Origin: an uncultured Clostridia bacterium
Lineage (GTDB): Bacteria > Bacillota > Clostridia > Lachnospirales > CAG-274
Assembly (NCBI GenBank): GCA_949948985.1
Contig: CATLIG010000004.1
Coordinates: 47,836-111,835 of the forward strand
Direction of reading: 5' to 3'
Length of the DNA: 64,000 nucleotides
A program made the position numbers and the translations under genes. Shown in pieces: positions 1-9,201 of this stretch. How positions within the stretch are numbered: position 1 is the first letter of the stretch; every line of letters starts with the position of its first letter. The notes under the pieces are model-generated. The model did not search any database. It was given only the letters and a program-made list of their open reading frames with translations, and was not told the DNA's origin.

Positions 1-1208
1 TTGTCAAGAATTTCTTTAGCTTCCTGATACTTTTTTGAAGTTACAAGCTTTGTTCCCTCTTTAAGTAAATTTGAGGATTCTTCTTTATATACTTTTTCTT
101 TTAATTGGTTGTATTCATCTAACTTTTCACCGCTTAGATTATTTACGTTAATTGTATCAATTATAGCTACTGCTTCACTGTAGCTTTTCTTTTCTGACAG
201 AGCCGAAGCGCTTATAAGTTGGTCTTCCGTACTTCTTATCTCTGTTTGTTTTTGATAGTTCGCTATTTCAAGTCTTAAACTCTCATTTTCTTTCGCAACC
301 TCTTCAAAATTATTTTCATTATTTTTAGCTTTTTCTTCTTCATATTTATTCTGTAAAATCATCATATCAGAATTTATTTTATCAATTTCCTCTTGTTTTT
401 CATTGGCGACTCCGGGAAATATTAAAATAAACATAGCTGCCGCCGTACAAATACAACCGGCAAGAAAAATAATCATTTCCATAATTTTAGATCTTCTTGA
501 ATCTCTTACTTTTCTGCTTATTTTAGGTTCAAATTTAACAGGCTCGTCATAAGCCTTATTTGTTTTAACAATTTTAATACTTTCAACAAGCCTTGTTCCG
601 TCAGGACATAATTCTTTAAAATAAGAAAGCGCTTGTGGATTTGTCGCGTCAATAGAAAGAACTTTTTTAATAATATCAAGAGCCTTTTCATTGTCATTCT
701 CTCTCATATAGCAAAAACTCAAAAGATTAAGTGCCAAAATAAATTTAGGATTTAAGTCAACAGCTTTTTTTAACTGAATAATTGCCATATCCTCACTTTT
801 TTGCTTAGCTGACCTGACAGACTGATTATAAATTTTCAAAGACTCATTCATATTTTGAAGTTCTTTTGAGTTTCTTTGAAAGTATTCCACATATTCAATA
901 GCGGGATTATTTTCCTTGCTTATATTTGAGCTTATTACCCATTGTTTAAGAGAAAGACTTATCATTCCTGTTTCATAATAAACAAGTCCCAGCACGTTTC
1001 TTGCGTTTACATTGTTTTTATTAAATAAAATACTTTTTTCCAATACTTCCTGCGCCCTGGTAAAATCATTTGCCATAGCATAAGAAAGACCTTTGTTATA
1101 TAGTTTATCAGAAATATCATAAATTTTTGAAAACTCGCTTATATCACTTCCACATTCAGAACATCTATTTTTGTTATTACTGAAAGAACCGCAAATAGGA
1201 CATATCAC
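1..1208 (-). CDS. Zinc-ribbon, TPR-like membrane protein (partial, runs off left edge)
   Basis: The reading frame is open to the left edge, with 402 codons visible and no stop, so the C-terminus is missing. It starts at a GTG preceded by an AAGGAG site. The first 20 residues hold two CxxC pairs (CPIC and CSEC), a zinc ribbon. Residues about 30-200 are helical and look like tetratricopeptide repeats. One hydrophobic segment lies near residues 244-266, followed by a charged, coiled-coil-like stretch and more TPR-like helices. A cytosolic N-terminus and an external C-terminal domain is the likely topology. The start overlaps the stop of the 53-aa gene upstream (TAATGTG), so the two are probably translationally coupled. 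The function is not recognised; a scaffold or envelope role is only a guess. Confidence 0.8.
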   Translation of the reverse strand, partial: MICPICGSFSNNKNRCSECGSDISEFSKIYDISDKLYNKGLSYAMANDFTRAQEVLEKSILFNKNNVNARNVLGLVYYETGMISLSLKQWVISSNISKENNPAIEYVEYFQRNSKELQNMNESLKIYNQSVRSAKQKSEDMAIIQLKKAVDLNPKFILALNLLSFCYMRENDNEKALDIIKKVLSIDATNPQALSYFKELCPDGTRLVESIKIVKTNKAYDEPVKFEPKISRKVRDSRRSKIMEMIIFLAGCICTAAAMFILIFPGVANEKQEEIDKINSDMMILQNKYEEEKAKNNENNFEEVAKENESLRLEIANYQKQTEIRSTEDQLISASALSEKKSYSEAVAIIDTINVNNLSGEKLDEYNQLKEKVYKEESSNLLKEGTKLVTSKKYQEAKEILD

Positions 1209-1209
1209 A

Positions 1210-1371
1210 TTAAATCTCTCCTTGCACTTTATTTATATTGTAAGATTTATCAGAAAATTTTTTCAAAACATCAATTAAATCCTCAATCTCATCTGAATTA
1301 ATTGACGTTTCAATTTCCTCAACCTCCAAAATAGGTTTATATTTTAAAATTTCCTTTCTAAAATCAATCAT
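1210..1371 (-). CDS. Small acidic protein of 53 aa, function unknown
   Basis: An ATG with an excellent GGAGG site eight or nine bases upstream opens a 53-codon frame that ends in TAA just before the GTG of the zinc-ribbon/TPR gene. The product is rich in Glu, Asp, Ile and Lys, has no cysteine and no membrane segment, and looks like a short helical protein. The strong ribosome site and the stop-start overlap are the main reasons to call it a gene. I do not recognise the family. Confidence 0.7.
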   Translation of the reverse strand: MIDFRKEILKYKPILEVEEIETSINSDEIEDLIDVLKKFSDKSYNINKVQGEI

Positions 1372-1531
1372 AGTAAAACCTCCAAAAAAATAAAATAAAT
1401 TTATAACCTTCTCTTTTCAAAAATCGTAGTTTTACAAATATATTTACAGCAAAACATAAAAATAATTTATTTTTTAAGCTTTATTGACTGTACACAGATG
1501 CCAATTTATAAAAAATTATTATTTTACCATA

Positions 1532-2839
1532 TCAGATGTTTTTTAACCTATTAATATATTTTAAAACATCCCCGACAAGATAGAGTGATCCTGTGCAGAT
1601 AATACAGTCATTTGTGTCTGAAATTTCTAAAGCGGCATTTACAGCATTTCTAAAATCATCTTCAATAAAAATATTTTTATTTTTAAAAATACCTGCTTCA
1701 AAAAGTTCTTTTGACTTGACAGCTCTTTTGTTATCAGCCTCTGTAAAAATTATATTATCACAAAACCGAGTTATTTTTAAAAGCATTTCAGCGTAATTTT
1801 TATCCTTTAAAATTCCTATGATAATTGTTATTTTTTTATTATTTTCCTTTTTAAGTTTTTTCAAAAACAATTCAAGATACTCAATACCGCCGACATTATG
1901 AGCTCCATCAAGAATAAACAAAGGCTCTTTCATAACAATATCCATGCGTCCTTTTATATATGCTTTTTTTATCCCATTAATAACCGCTTTTTCCGAAATA
2001 AACACACCTTGTTTTTTTAGGGCCTCGACTGTCATAAAAGCGTTGCATGCGTTAAAAACCTGATAATCTCCGCAAAGACCAATAAAAATATTTTTATAAG
2101 AAAAATATTTATTTTTTACACTAAAAACCGTTCCGTCTAAATTTTGTTTTGTAATATTTACGCCGTAACTTTCAGTATACATAAGCTCCGAGTTTTTTTC
2201 GGAACAAATTTCCTTGATAATATTATACACTTTTTTATGTCCAAAATACAATACCGTATATGAATTTTTTTTAATAATTCCGCCCTTTTCTTTAGCTATT
2301 TCAGAAATTGTGTTTCCAAGATATTCAGTATGGTCAAAACTTATTGATGTAATTACAGATACAAGTGGATTTTCAATAATATTTGTAGAATCAAGCCTTC
2401 CTCCCAGACCTACCTCCAAAACAATAAAATCGGGACTTTTTTCCTTAAAATAATTAAAAGCCGCCGCCGTAATAATCTCAAAAAAAGAAAAAAACTCGTT
2501 TGTATTTCCAAAAAGTTCAAAAACCTTGTTTTTTATAATATCAATATGCCTCGTAAAATCATAATCGCTTATATTTTCTCCGCATACACTTATACGTTCG
2601 TTATATTTATTAAGGTGAGGAGATGTAAACATACCAACTCTGTACCCCTGTTCCGACAATATTGAAAAAATCATTGAACAGGTTGAACCTTTGCCGTTTG
2701 TTCCTGCGACATGAATAACTTTAAGATTTTCATGAGGGTTTCCAAGCAAGGCCATGAGATTTTTAAAATTCTCATGACCTTGTTTGGAACCAAATCTATG
2801 ACAATTCTCAAGATATAAAACAGCCTCGTCATAATTCAT
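1532..2839 (-). CDS. folC: Bifunctional folylpolyglutamate synthase / dihydrofolate synthase
   Basis: At 435 aa this is the usual length of FolC. The ATP-binding loop GTNGKGS is at residues 46-52, and the Mur-ligase-type central domain follows, with LEVGLGGRLDSTN and the late FILDGAHN motif. FolC adds L-glutamate to dihydropteroate or to reduced folates in the cytosol. It starts 10 bp after the stop of aspS, so it is probably the last gene of an aspS-folC transcript. The start codon has only a weak GAGTGA-like ribosome site. Confidence 0.95.
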   Translation of the reverse strand: MNYDEAVLYLENCHRFGSKQGHENFKNLMALLGNPHENLKVIHVAGTNGKGSTCSMIFSILSEQGYRVGMFTSPHLNKYNERISVCGENISDYDFTRHIDIIKNKVFELFGNTNEFFSFFEIITAAAFNYFKEKSPDFIVLEVGLGGRLDSTNIIENPLVSVITSISFDHTEYLGNTISEIAKEKGGIIKKNSYTVLYFGHKKVYNIIKEICSEKNSELMYTESYGVNITKQNLDGTVFSVKNKYFSYKNIFIGLCGDYQVFNACNAFMTVEALKKQGVFISEKAVINGIKKAYIKGRMDIVMKEPLFILDGAHNVGGIEYLELFLKKLKKENNKKITIIIGILKDKNYAEMLLKITRFCDNIIFTEADNKRAVKSKELFEAGIFKNKNIFIEDDFRNAVNAALEISDTNDCIICTGSLYLVGDVLKYINRLKNI

Positions 2840-2849
2840 AATAAATCAC

Positions 2850-4649
2850 TCAATTTTCGTTAATTTCAATATTTTTAATATCAATAGCAAGCTCGTCAAG
2901 CTGTTTTTTATCAACAACATCAGGAGCTTCCGTCAAAAGGCATGAAGCGTCCTTGACTTTAGGAAACGCGATAACATCTCTGATACTTTCCGCGCCTGTA
3001 ATAAGCATAATAAGCCTGTCAAAACCAAAAGCAAGTCCGCCGTGAGGAGGAGCGCCAAATTTAAAAGCTTCAAGAAGAAATCCAAATCTTTCTTGCGCAT
3101 CCTCCTCACTAAATCCAAGTGCCTTGAACATCTTTTTTTGAATTTCCTGCTGATAAATACGTATACTTCCGCCCCCAAGCTCACAGCCGTTAAGTATCAT
3201 ATCATATGCTTTAGCCCTGGCATTTTCAGGGCTGCTTTCAATAATGTCCAAATCCTCGTCCATAGGAGAAGTAAAAGGATGATGTTTAGCGACAAATCGG
3301 TTTTCTTCTTCACTGTATTCAAAAAGAGGGAATTCCGTAACCCAAAGGAATTTAAAGTCATTATCATTTAAAATATCAAGTTTTTTAGCTATATCAATAC
3401 GCAAAGCACCAAGGGCATCAAATACAATACTATTTTTATCGGCGCAAATAAGAATAAGATCTCCGCTTTCACCGTCAAGCATTTTTACAATTTCCGTAAT
3501 TTTGTCATCGTCAAAAAACTTAGATATAGTTGTCTTAAATCCTTCGTCAAGTACGTTTATCCACGCAAGTCCTTTTGCTCCGTATGTTTTCGCCACATCT
3601 ACCAAAGCGTCTATTTTTTTTCTTGGAAAAGAACCGCATCCTTTTGCGTTAATGGCTCTTACAGAACCACCGTTGTCAATAGCGTCCTGAAAAACCTTAA
3701 AATCGCTTCCACTTACAATTTCAGTAATATTTTTAAGTTCCATTCCAAACCTGACATCAGGCTTGTCAGAACCAAATCTTTCCATAGCCTCTTTATACGG
3801 CATTCTTTCAAAAGGTGTTTTTATATCAATTCCTTTAATTTCTTTAAATACTTTTTTTATAAGTCTTTCATTGATATCAATTACATCATCAATGTCAATA
3901 AAAGACAGTTCCATATCTATTTGAGTAAATTCAGGCTGTCTGTCAGCGCGTAAATCCTCATCTCTGAAACATTTTACAATCTGAAAATATCTGTCAAATC
4001 CCGACACCATAAGAAGCTGTTTAAAAAGCTGGGGAGATTGAGGAAGAGCGTAAAAATTTCCCGGATGCACACGGCTTGGAACAAGATAATCTCTCGCTCC
4101 CTCTGGAGTGCTTTTTGTAAGCATAGGAGTTTCAATTTCAATAAAGCCCTCATCGCTTAGAAATTGTCTTACAATCTGCGCTGTTTTATGCCTTATAACA
4201 ATATTTGACGCCACATTGGGACGTCTTAAATCCAAATACCTGTATTTAAGTCTAAGCTCTGTATTTATATTGACAGATTCCTCAATAGGAAAAGGAGTTG
4301 TTTCAGATTCAGATAAAATTCTAAGTTCAGCAACAGATATTTCAACCTTTCCTGTTTTCATAGAAGGATTGATATTTGACTCTTCTCTTGCCTGAACAAT
4401 ACCTCTTACGGCGACAACATATTCACTTCTTATACTTTTTTCTTTTTCGATAATATCATCAGACGCACCGTTCTCATCAACGACTACCTGAACAATACCC
4501 GTTTTGTCTCTCAAAAGTAAAAAAGTAAGATGACTTAAAACACGTCGTCTTCCGACCCAACCCATAAGTACAACTTCTTTTCCTATCATACTCTCATTAA
4601 CTTCACCACACATACAGCTTCTTTTAAGCCCTTGCATAAATTCACTCAT
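2850..4649 (-). CDS. aspS: Aspartyl-tRNA synthetase
   Basis: The 599-aa class II synthetase has an N-terminal OB-fold anticodon domain, motif 2 (FRDEDLRADRQPEFTQID), a long bacterial-type GAD insertion and motif 3 (GLAFGFDRLIML). It charges tRNA-Asp with aspartate. Some clostridial enzymes also charge tRNA-Asn, and the sequence alone does not settle that here. The ATG has an AAGGAGA site. A family A repeat separates it from hisS upstream, so the two may be transcribed separately. Confidence 0.97.
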   Translation of the reverse strand: MSEFMQGLKRSCMCGEVNESMIGKEVVLMGWVGRRRVLSHLTFLLLRDKTGIVQVVVDENGASDDIIEKEKSIRSEYVVAVRGIVQAREESNINPSMKTGKVEISVAELRILSESETTPFPIEESVNINTELRLKYRYLDLRRPNVASNIVIRHKTAQIVRQFLSDEGFIEIETPMLTKSTPEGARDYLVPSRVHPGNFYALPQSPQLFKQLLMVSGFDRYFQIVKCFRDEDLRADRQPEFTQIDMELSFIDIDDVIDINERLIKKVFKEIKGIDIKTPFERMPYKEAMERFGSDKPDVRFGMELKNITEIVSGSDFKVFQDAIDNGGSVRAINAKGCGSFPRKKIDALVDVAKTYGAKGLAWINVLDEGFKTTISKFFDDDKITEIVKMLDGESGDLILICADKNSIVFDALGALRIDIAKKLDILNDNDFKFLWVTEFPLFEYSEEENRFVAKHHPFTSPMDEDLDIIESSPENARAKAYDMILNGCELGGGSIRIYQQEIQKKMFKALGFSEEDAQERFGFLLEAFKFGAPPHGGLAFGFDRLIMLITGAESIRDVIAFPKVKDASCLLTEAPDVVDKKQLDELAIDIKNIEINEN

Positions 4650-4710
4650 TACTATATCTCCTTATCATTTTTCATACTACCGTTAAAAATAAATTTATAA
4701 AAATATTCAT

Positions 4711-4810
4711 TTATAGTGAAACAATAAAAGAATAAACAATTAAATTTTAATAAACCTGATATATAAAATTTTTTATTGTTTAGCACTAAAAATTTTGTAA
4801 ATCGCTATAG
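4711..4810. repeat. Family A intergenic palindromic repeat, copy 1
   Basis: This imperfect palindrome of about 100 bp begins with TATAG...AAACAATAAAAG and ends with TTTTATTGTTTAG...CTATAG. It fills the gap between hisS and aspS. The inverse complement aligns with copies at 10555, 19503 and 50426. Confidence 0.75.
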
Positions 4811-4871
4811 ATATATAAATAATTTCGAAAAACCTGCTAAAATCTATATTCAAAAATCAATATTTCCTTTT

Positions 4872-6131
4872 TTAAATTCTTTTGAGTAATTCCTCTTTAA
4901 TGTCAGATAATTTAATTTCCTCCTGACTGCTTTCTTTCATATTTTTAAGATTAATGCTATCATTTAAAACCTCGTTTTCGCCGATAACAACCGAGTATTT
5001 AGCGTTAATTTTGTTAGCATATTTAAGCTGAGCTTTTACACTTCTTTTAAGAGTATCATATTCGGCGCAAATACCGGATTTTCTGAGTTCATATCCAATA
5101 CTCTGCGCTTTTAAAAAACCTTTTTCCCCGATGGAGCCGATATAAATATCAATGTTTTTTCCAATAAACTCAATAAGCTTTTGAGACTTTACAAGCATCA
5201 TAATCCGCTCAAGACCCATAGCAAATCCTACAGCTCCTGTTTGTGGTCCTCCGCACTCGCCAATCAGATTATCATATCTTCCTCCACCGCATACAGTTCC
5301 TTGAGAACCTATTTCATTTGACACAAACTCAAAAACAGTTTTTGTATAATAATCAAGACCTCTTACAATTTTAGGATCAACAGTATAAGGAATCCCCATA
5401 TTGTCAAGATTTGTTTTAAGTGCCTCAAAATGCGCCTTACACTCTTCACCAAGACAATCAAGTACAGATGGAGCATTTTCAAGAATATTTCCGCATTTTT
5501 CATTTTTGCAGTCAAGTACACGAAGAGGATTTTTCTCAAATCTTTCACGACAATCGCCGCATAAATCAGAAATATTGTTTTTAATAAAATCTTTCAACAC
5601 TTCATTATACCGCTTACGGCACTCATTACCGCCAAGACTGTTTATTTTAAGCTCAATATTTTTTACTCCGATTTTATTTAGAGCTTCATATGCTATAGAA
5701 ATGGCTTCCGCGTCACATGCCGCATCGCAAGAACCAAAAATCTCAACTCCAAACTGATGAAATTGTCTTTGCCTCCCTGCCTGTGGTCTTTCATATCTAA
5801 AAGCCGGAGTTATATAATACATTTTAGTAGGCTGAGGGTCGGCATACATGCTGTTTTCAACAAAAGCTCTCGCTGCTCCCGCTGTTCCCTCAGGTTTTAA
5901 TGTAACACTCTCACTTCCTTTTTTTTCAAGAGTATACATTTCCTTTGTGACAATATCCGATGTTTCCCCAACACCTCTTTGAAAAAGTTCTGTTTGTTCA
6001 AAAACCGGAGTTCTTATTTCAGATACGCAGAACCTTTCACAAATCTCTCTTAAAATCCCCTCAACTTTCTGCCAAATGAAAATATCCTCTCCATAAATAT
6101 CTTTTGTACCTCTCGGAGCTTTAAAACTCAT
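4872..6131 (-). CDS. hisS: Histidyl-tRNA synthetase
   Basis: At 419 aa this matches a class II HisRS. Motif 2 (FRYERPQAGRQRQFHQFG) and the histidine-binding motif GLDYYTKTVFEF are both present, and a C-terminal anticodon domain follows. A region near residues 180-230 carries four cysteines in CxxC-like pairs, which may bind zinc. The ATG lies about 12 bases after an AGGAGG site. It is upstream of aspS, a common Firmicute order. Confidence 0.97.
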   Translation of the reverse strand: MSFKAPRGTKDIYGEDIFIWQKVEGILREICERFCVSEIRTPVFEQTELFQRGVGETSDIVTKEMYTLEKKGSESVTLKPEGTAGAARAFVENSMYADPQPTKMYYITPAFRYERPQAGRQRQFHQFGVEIFGSCDAACDAEAISIAYEALNKIGVKNIELKINSLGGNECRKRYNEVLKDFIKNNISDLCGDCRERFEKNPLRVLDCKNEKCGNILENAPSVLDCLGEECKAHFEALKTNLDNMGIPYTVDPKIVRGLDYYTKTVFEFVSNEIGSQGTVCGGGRYDNLIGECGGPQTGAVGFAMGLERIMMLVKSQKLIEFIGKNIDIYIGSIGEKGFLKAQSIGYELRKSGICAEYDTLKRSVKAQLKYANKINAKYSVVIGENEVLNDSINLKNMKESSQEEIKLSDIKEELLKRI

Positions 6132-6194
6132 TTTATATTAATCCTCCTTTTTCTCTCAATCATATAATAAACAGTGTTGACATAAATAATCATC

Positions 6195-6285
6195 TTTTAT
6201 AGATAACAATAAAAGAATAGACAGATAAAATGAAATCTGATATATCAAATAATTCTTTTATTATAGTTTTCAACTAGATAATTCT
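6195..6285. repeat. Family A intergenic palindromic repeat, copy 2
   Basis: It contains TATAGATAACAATAAAAGAA and a matching TTCTTTTATTATAG arm. It lies between hisS and the ribbon-helix-helix gene, directly after the latter's stop codon. Confidence 0.65.
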
Positions 6286-6287
6286 TA

Positions 6288-6464
6288 TTAATGCCGCTTA
6301 TCATTATCAATAAGTTTAATAATACCTTCTTGCATCACTTGTGTAACGGTCTTGTTTGAGGACTCGGCATATCTTTTTACTTTTGCATAGTCCTCTGGCT
6401 TCATTCTTACGCTTACTACTTTTTCTTTTTTAGTTTCCGCCTTTGGACGACCTGATTTTGACAT
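6288..6464 (-). CDS. Ribbon-helix-helix DNA-binding protein (CopG/Arc-like), 58 aa
   Basis: A short basic N-terminus is followed by a predicted beta strand (KVVSVRMKPEDYAKVKRYA) and two helices, the layout of a CopG/Arc/MetJ-type dimeric repressor. An AAGGAGG site precedes the ATG. A consensus promoter lies immediately upstream, so the leader is only about 14 nt. No toxin gene is adjacent, so an antitoxin role is not supported; an orphan transcriptional regulator or plasmid-derived remnant is possible. Confidence 0.85.
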   Translation of the reverse strand: MSKSGRPKAETKKEKVVSVRMKPEDYAKVKRYAESSNKTVTQVMQEGIIKLIDNDKRH

Positions 6465-6485
6465 ACTAATTCCTCCTTAAGAACT

Positions 6486-6514
6486 ATTATATTTTTGTAT
6501 GACAAAAAAGTCAA
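6486..6514 (-). promoter_or_regulatory. Sigma-A promoter of the ribbon-helix-helix gene
   Basis: TTGACT and TATAAT are separated by exactly 17 bp. The predicted start is just before the ribosome site, leaving an unusually short 5' leader. Confidence 0.8.
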
Positions 6515-6553
6515 TAGAAAATAACAGATGTTTACACTTAAAAAATATATATA

Positions 6554-6605
6554 AGACCTGTTCTAAACCACCTCAGTATCGCTTGACAGACCTTTTTCTG
6601 TATGT
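6554..6605. repeat. Family B terminal repeat, solo end (copy 1)
   Basis: This stretch starts AGACCTGTTCTAAACC and continues to GCTTGACAGA, nearly identical to the ends of the complete element at 38481-38637. No second end was found nearby. The rest of the gap from 6465 to 6803 is AT-rich and holds a promoter but no further gene. Confidence 0.7.
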
Positions 6606-6803
6606 CTATTAAAAAACGCCAATACGATTCTGTAAATAAGTATGGTATTTTTATTTTTATCGTATTAATTTAAAAAATTTCTATAAAATATATATAAATA
6701 TATTTTTAAATAACTTTTAAAACAATATAACAAATCATATAAATATATCACGCAAAAATATAAACAAATAAATTCTTACAAATAAAATTGGAGGAATAAA
6801 TTT

Positions 6804-7841
6804 ATGAACTTTTTTGCAAATATTCAAAATATATACTTTTTAGGACTTTCATATATAATCTTAGCTGTAATAGTTGTAGTTACCTCTATTTACCTTTCAA
6901 AATATGTAGATGCCCTTGATAAAAAGACAAAACTTTCAGGTGCTTTTATAGGAGGTGTAATACTAGCCGCTATAACATCTCTTCCTGAACTTTTTACAAG
7001 CTTAACAGCCATATGTGTATTAAATCAGCCAGAACTTGTTCAGGGTAATGTATATGGAAGTAATATATTTAATCTAACAATAATAGCCATATGCGTATTA
7101 CTGGCTGTAAAAACATTTCGTAACTCAAAAATTTCAAAATCACATATAAATACGTTAATATTTACTATAATAATGTTTATATGTTGTCTTATTGGAATAT
7201 ATATTTCAGATAAATATTCTTTTTCAATCGTAGTTTCAAGATTGAGTATAATTTCAATTATAATTATAATTTTATATATCATAAATATTGTGCTTGTAAA
7301 AAATGATAACTTATCAGCAGGAAATGAAAATGACAATATTACACTTACAGTAAAGCAAATTATTATACGTTTTATATTATTGGCGATACTTTTGGTAACT
7401 GTAAGTATACTTTTAACCCAAGTAACAGATATTTTATCATCAAGACTGGAATTGGGCAAAACTGTTTCAGGAGCTATATTTTTAGGAATTGCTACGTCCC
7501 TGCCCGAGTTTACGGCATCAATAAACCTTGTACGTCTTAAAAATTTCAATACTTCTGTAGGAAATATAACAGGAAGCAATCTCTTTAATTTTATAATACT
7601 TTGTTTCGGTGACTTTCTTTATAATAAGGGAAGTATTTATAGTGTACAACAAAAAGAACTTGCTGATTTTACAGCAATAACAAATATAAACATAGGCTCA
7701 ATAGTACTAATTATATTTTCGATAATATCGACAATACTTTCAATATTTATACTAAAATTTAAAAAAAGTATGTTTATTTCAATAACTCTCTCTTTTGCTC
7801 TAATATCGTCATATATTTTAAGCATAATATTTTCAATGTAA
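6804..7841 (+). CDS. Sodium/calcium exchanger family (CaCA, YrbG-like) membrane protein
   Basis: The 345-aa protein is very hydrophobic, with about ten membrane segments. It holds both inverted alpha repeats of the cation/Ca2+ antiporter family: AAITSLPELFTS...GNVYGSNIFN in the first half and GIATSLPEFTAS...GNITGSNLFN in the second. The conserved Glu of each repeat coordinates the transported cation in this family. It should exchange Ca2+ (or another divalent cation) for Na+ or H+ across the cell membrane. GGAGG lies eight bases before the ATG. It converges with mntP, another divalent cation exporter, and they share a terminator. Confidence 0.9.
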   Translation: MNFFANIQNIYFLGLSYIILAVIVVVTSIYLSKYVDALDKKTKLSGAFIGGVILAAITSLPELFTSLTAICVLNQPELVQGNVYGSNIFNLTIIAICVLLAVKTFRNSKISKSHINTLIFTIIMFICCLIGIYISDKYSFSIVVSRLSIISIIIIILYIINIVLVKNDNLSAGNENDNITLTVKQIIIRFILLAILLVTVSILLTQVTDILSSRLELGKTVSGAIFLGIATSLPEFTASINLVRLKNFNTSVGNITGSNLFNFIILCFGDFLYNKGSIYSVQQKELADFTAITNINIGSIVLIIFSIISTILSIFILKFKKSMFISITLSFALISSYILSIIFSM

Positions 7842-7859
7842 AATTCTAAAACTTTTATT

Positions 7860-7905
7860 CATCTATAGGAAAACAATAAACATGATATTTTAACAAAATC
7901 GGATA
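7860..7905. repeat. Family A repeat, half copy 3
   Basis: ATCTATAGGAAAACAATAAA followed by a degraded centre (GGATATACAAAA) resembles one arm of the repeat. The other arm may be the half copy at 7999, separated by the terminator hairpin. Confidence 0.45.
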
Positions 7906-7910
7906 TACAA

Positions 7911-7947
7911 AACAGGCAGAGATTAAAAATATTAATCTCTGCCTGTT
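7911..7947. terminator. Bidirectional rho-independent terminator
   Basis: A perfect 16-bp stem (AACAGGCAGAGATTAA and its complement) with a 5-nt loop sits between the convergent CaCA and mntP genes, with T-rich DNA on the plus-strand side. Confidence 0.85.
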
Positions 7948-7998
7948 CTGTTATATTTATTTTTACTTTATTACACTTTCAAATCAAAATATAAACCT

Positions 7999-8031
7999 GT
8001 TTAATAAAATAATCCTTTAATACATTAAAAC
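7999..8031. repeat. Family A repeat, half copy
   Basis: TTTAATAAAATAATCCTTTA matches the core of the family A copy at 50426-50517. Confidence 0.45.
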
Positions 8032-8055
8032 AACTCCATAAAAATAAATATAACT

Positions 8056-8640
8056 TTATGCTTCCAATAAATGCTCAGCAAGAATTTTAATTCCAATGGC
8101 GATAAGAATAATACCTCCAACTCTTTCAGCGTTTTTCTGAATAATATCTCCTATTTTTCTTCCCAAATAAACACCTGTATAAGAAATAACAAATGCCACA
8201 ATCCCAATAACCGATGATGCTCCCCATATATTAAGACCACTTTCCGCATTATCCAAAAAAGCAAAACTTACACCTACCGCCAAAGCGTCAATACTTGTCG
8301 CGACAGCAAGAATAATCATATTATAAAATGAGAGTATATTTTTTTCACTCACAACATTTTCATTTTCATTTTTAAACGATTCTAAAAACATTTTTCCACC
8401 AATAATAAATAAAAGAATAAACGCAATCCAATGGTCAAAATTTTCTATATATTCTTTAAAATTTTTTGCGCAAAACCAGCCAATAACAGGCATAATAAAT
8501 TGAAAAATACCAAAAAACAAACCAAACTTTAAAGCGTGCTGAAATTTTATATTTTTAATAATTATACCATTAGAGATAGAAACCGCAAACGCGTCCATTG
8601 CAAGACCTACAGCAATAAGAAATACCTCAGCTAAATTCAT
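8056..8640 (-). CDS. mntP: Manganese efflux pump MntP
   Basis: The 194-aa protein has six predicted membrane segments and the two internal repeats of the MntP (DUF204) family: GLAMDAFAVS near the N-terminus and ATSIDALAVG in the second half. The aspartates in these repeats are the conserved cation ligands. It should export Mn2+. The start is taken at the ATG at 8640, not the ATG at 8655, because the latter overlaps the GGAGG site that serves the inner ATG. No yybP-ykoY riboswitch could be recognised upstream. Confidence 0.92.
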   Translation of the reverse strand: MNLAEVFLIAVGLAMDAFAVSISNGIIIKNIKFQHALKFGLFFGIFQFIMPVIGWFCAKNFKEYIENFDHWIAFILLFIIGGKMFLESFKNENENVVSEKNILSFYNMIILAVATSIDALAVGVSFAFLDNAESGLNIWGASSVIGIVAFVISYTGVYLGRKIGDIIQKNAERVGGIILIAIGIKILAEHLLEA

Positions 8641-8730
8641 TTTATTTTCCTCCATATAATATACAAAAATTTTACAGTAATTACGGAATGCTATAAAATT
8701 TATTTTTTTATAATAATTTGTAAAAACCTC

Positions 8731-8759
8731 TTGAAAAACTATAAAATATATGATATACT
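8731..8759 (+). promoter_or_regulatory. Sigma-A promoter of tRNA-Thr
   Basis: TTGAAA, a 17-bp spacer and TATACT end 11 bp before the first base of the tRNA. Confidence 0.85.
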
Positions 8760-8770
8760 AATTTTATTAA

Positions 8771-8843
8771 GCCAGAATAACTCATCCGGTAGAGTACTTC
8801 ACTCGTAATGAAGAAGCGGAGGGTTCGAGTCCCTTTTCTGGCT
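8771..8843 (+). tRNA. tRNA-Thr (anticodon CGU)
   Basis: The 73-nt sequence folds into a cloverleaf: acceptor stem GCCAGAA/TTCTGGC, D stem ACTC/GAGT with GG in the loop, anticodon stem CTTCA/TGAAG with loop CTCGTAA, and a T stem closing TTCGAGT. The anticodon CGT reads ACG. The discriminator base is T, CCA is not encoded, and a T-tract follows directly and can end transcription. Confidence 0.93.
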
Positions 8844-8935
8844 TTTTTTGTATATATTTAAATTTATAGCAATTCCCAACAATATAATAATTAGTAAATT
8901 ATATTATTATTAATAATATTTATTCTTTGTATTAT

Positions 8936-9022
8936 ATCAATTCACAAAACTTTTAGTTGGAAACAATAAAAGAATTTTTTAATATATTAGATTCATTGAA
9001 ATTTAATTGTTCATTCTTTCAT
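8936..9022. repeat. Family A intergenic palindromic repeat, copy 4
   Basis: TATCAATTCACAAAACTTTT then GGAAACAATAAAAGAA, with the right arm TTGTTCATTCTTTCATT. It abuts a family B element, and the two fill the 358-bp gap between tRNA-Thr and the gene at 9202. Confidence 0.65.
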
Positions 9023-9024
9023 TA

Positions 9025-9186
9025 GGCTTGTTCAATAACCTCTGCAACACTGATTGACAAATCTTTTTTAGCCATATTCGCCTAATTTTTTTGAAAGACC
9101 TTTCAAATATTTCTCCAAAAATCAAAATTAATCTAACAAAAAAATCTCTTGTCAATCATTACTGCTTAGATTATTGAACAGTTCCA
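9025..9186. repeat. Family B MITE-like element, copy 2
   Basis: This copy is about 160 bp. The left end is GGCTTGTTCAATAACC...TGATTGACAAATC. The right end, read on the other strand, is GGAACTGTTCAATAATC...TGATTGACAAGAG. The ends are inverted repeats of about 40 bp. No coding capacity was seen. Confidence 0.75.
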
Positions 9187-9201
9187 TTGTTTCATTATAA
9201 G

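Noticed and set aside
7040..7579. 179-codon minus-strand frame opposite the CaCA gene
   Set aside because: It is a shadow of the strongly supported membrane protein on the plus strand, with no ribosome site of its own.
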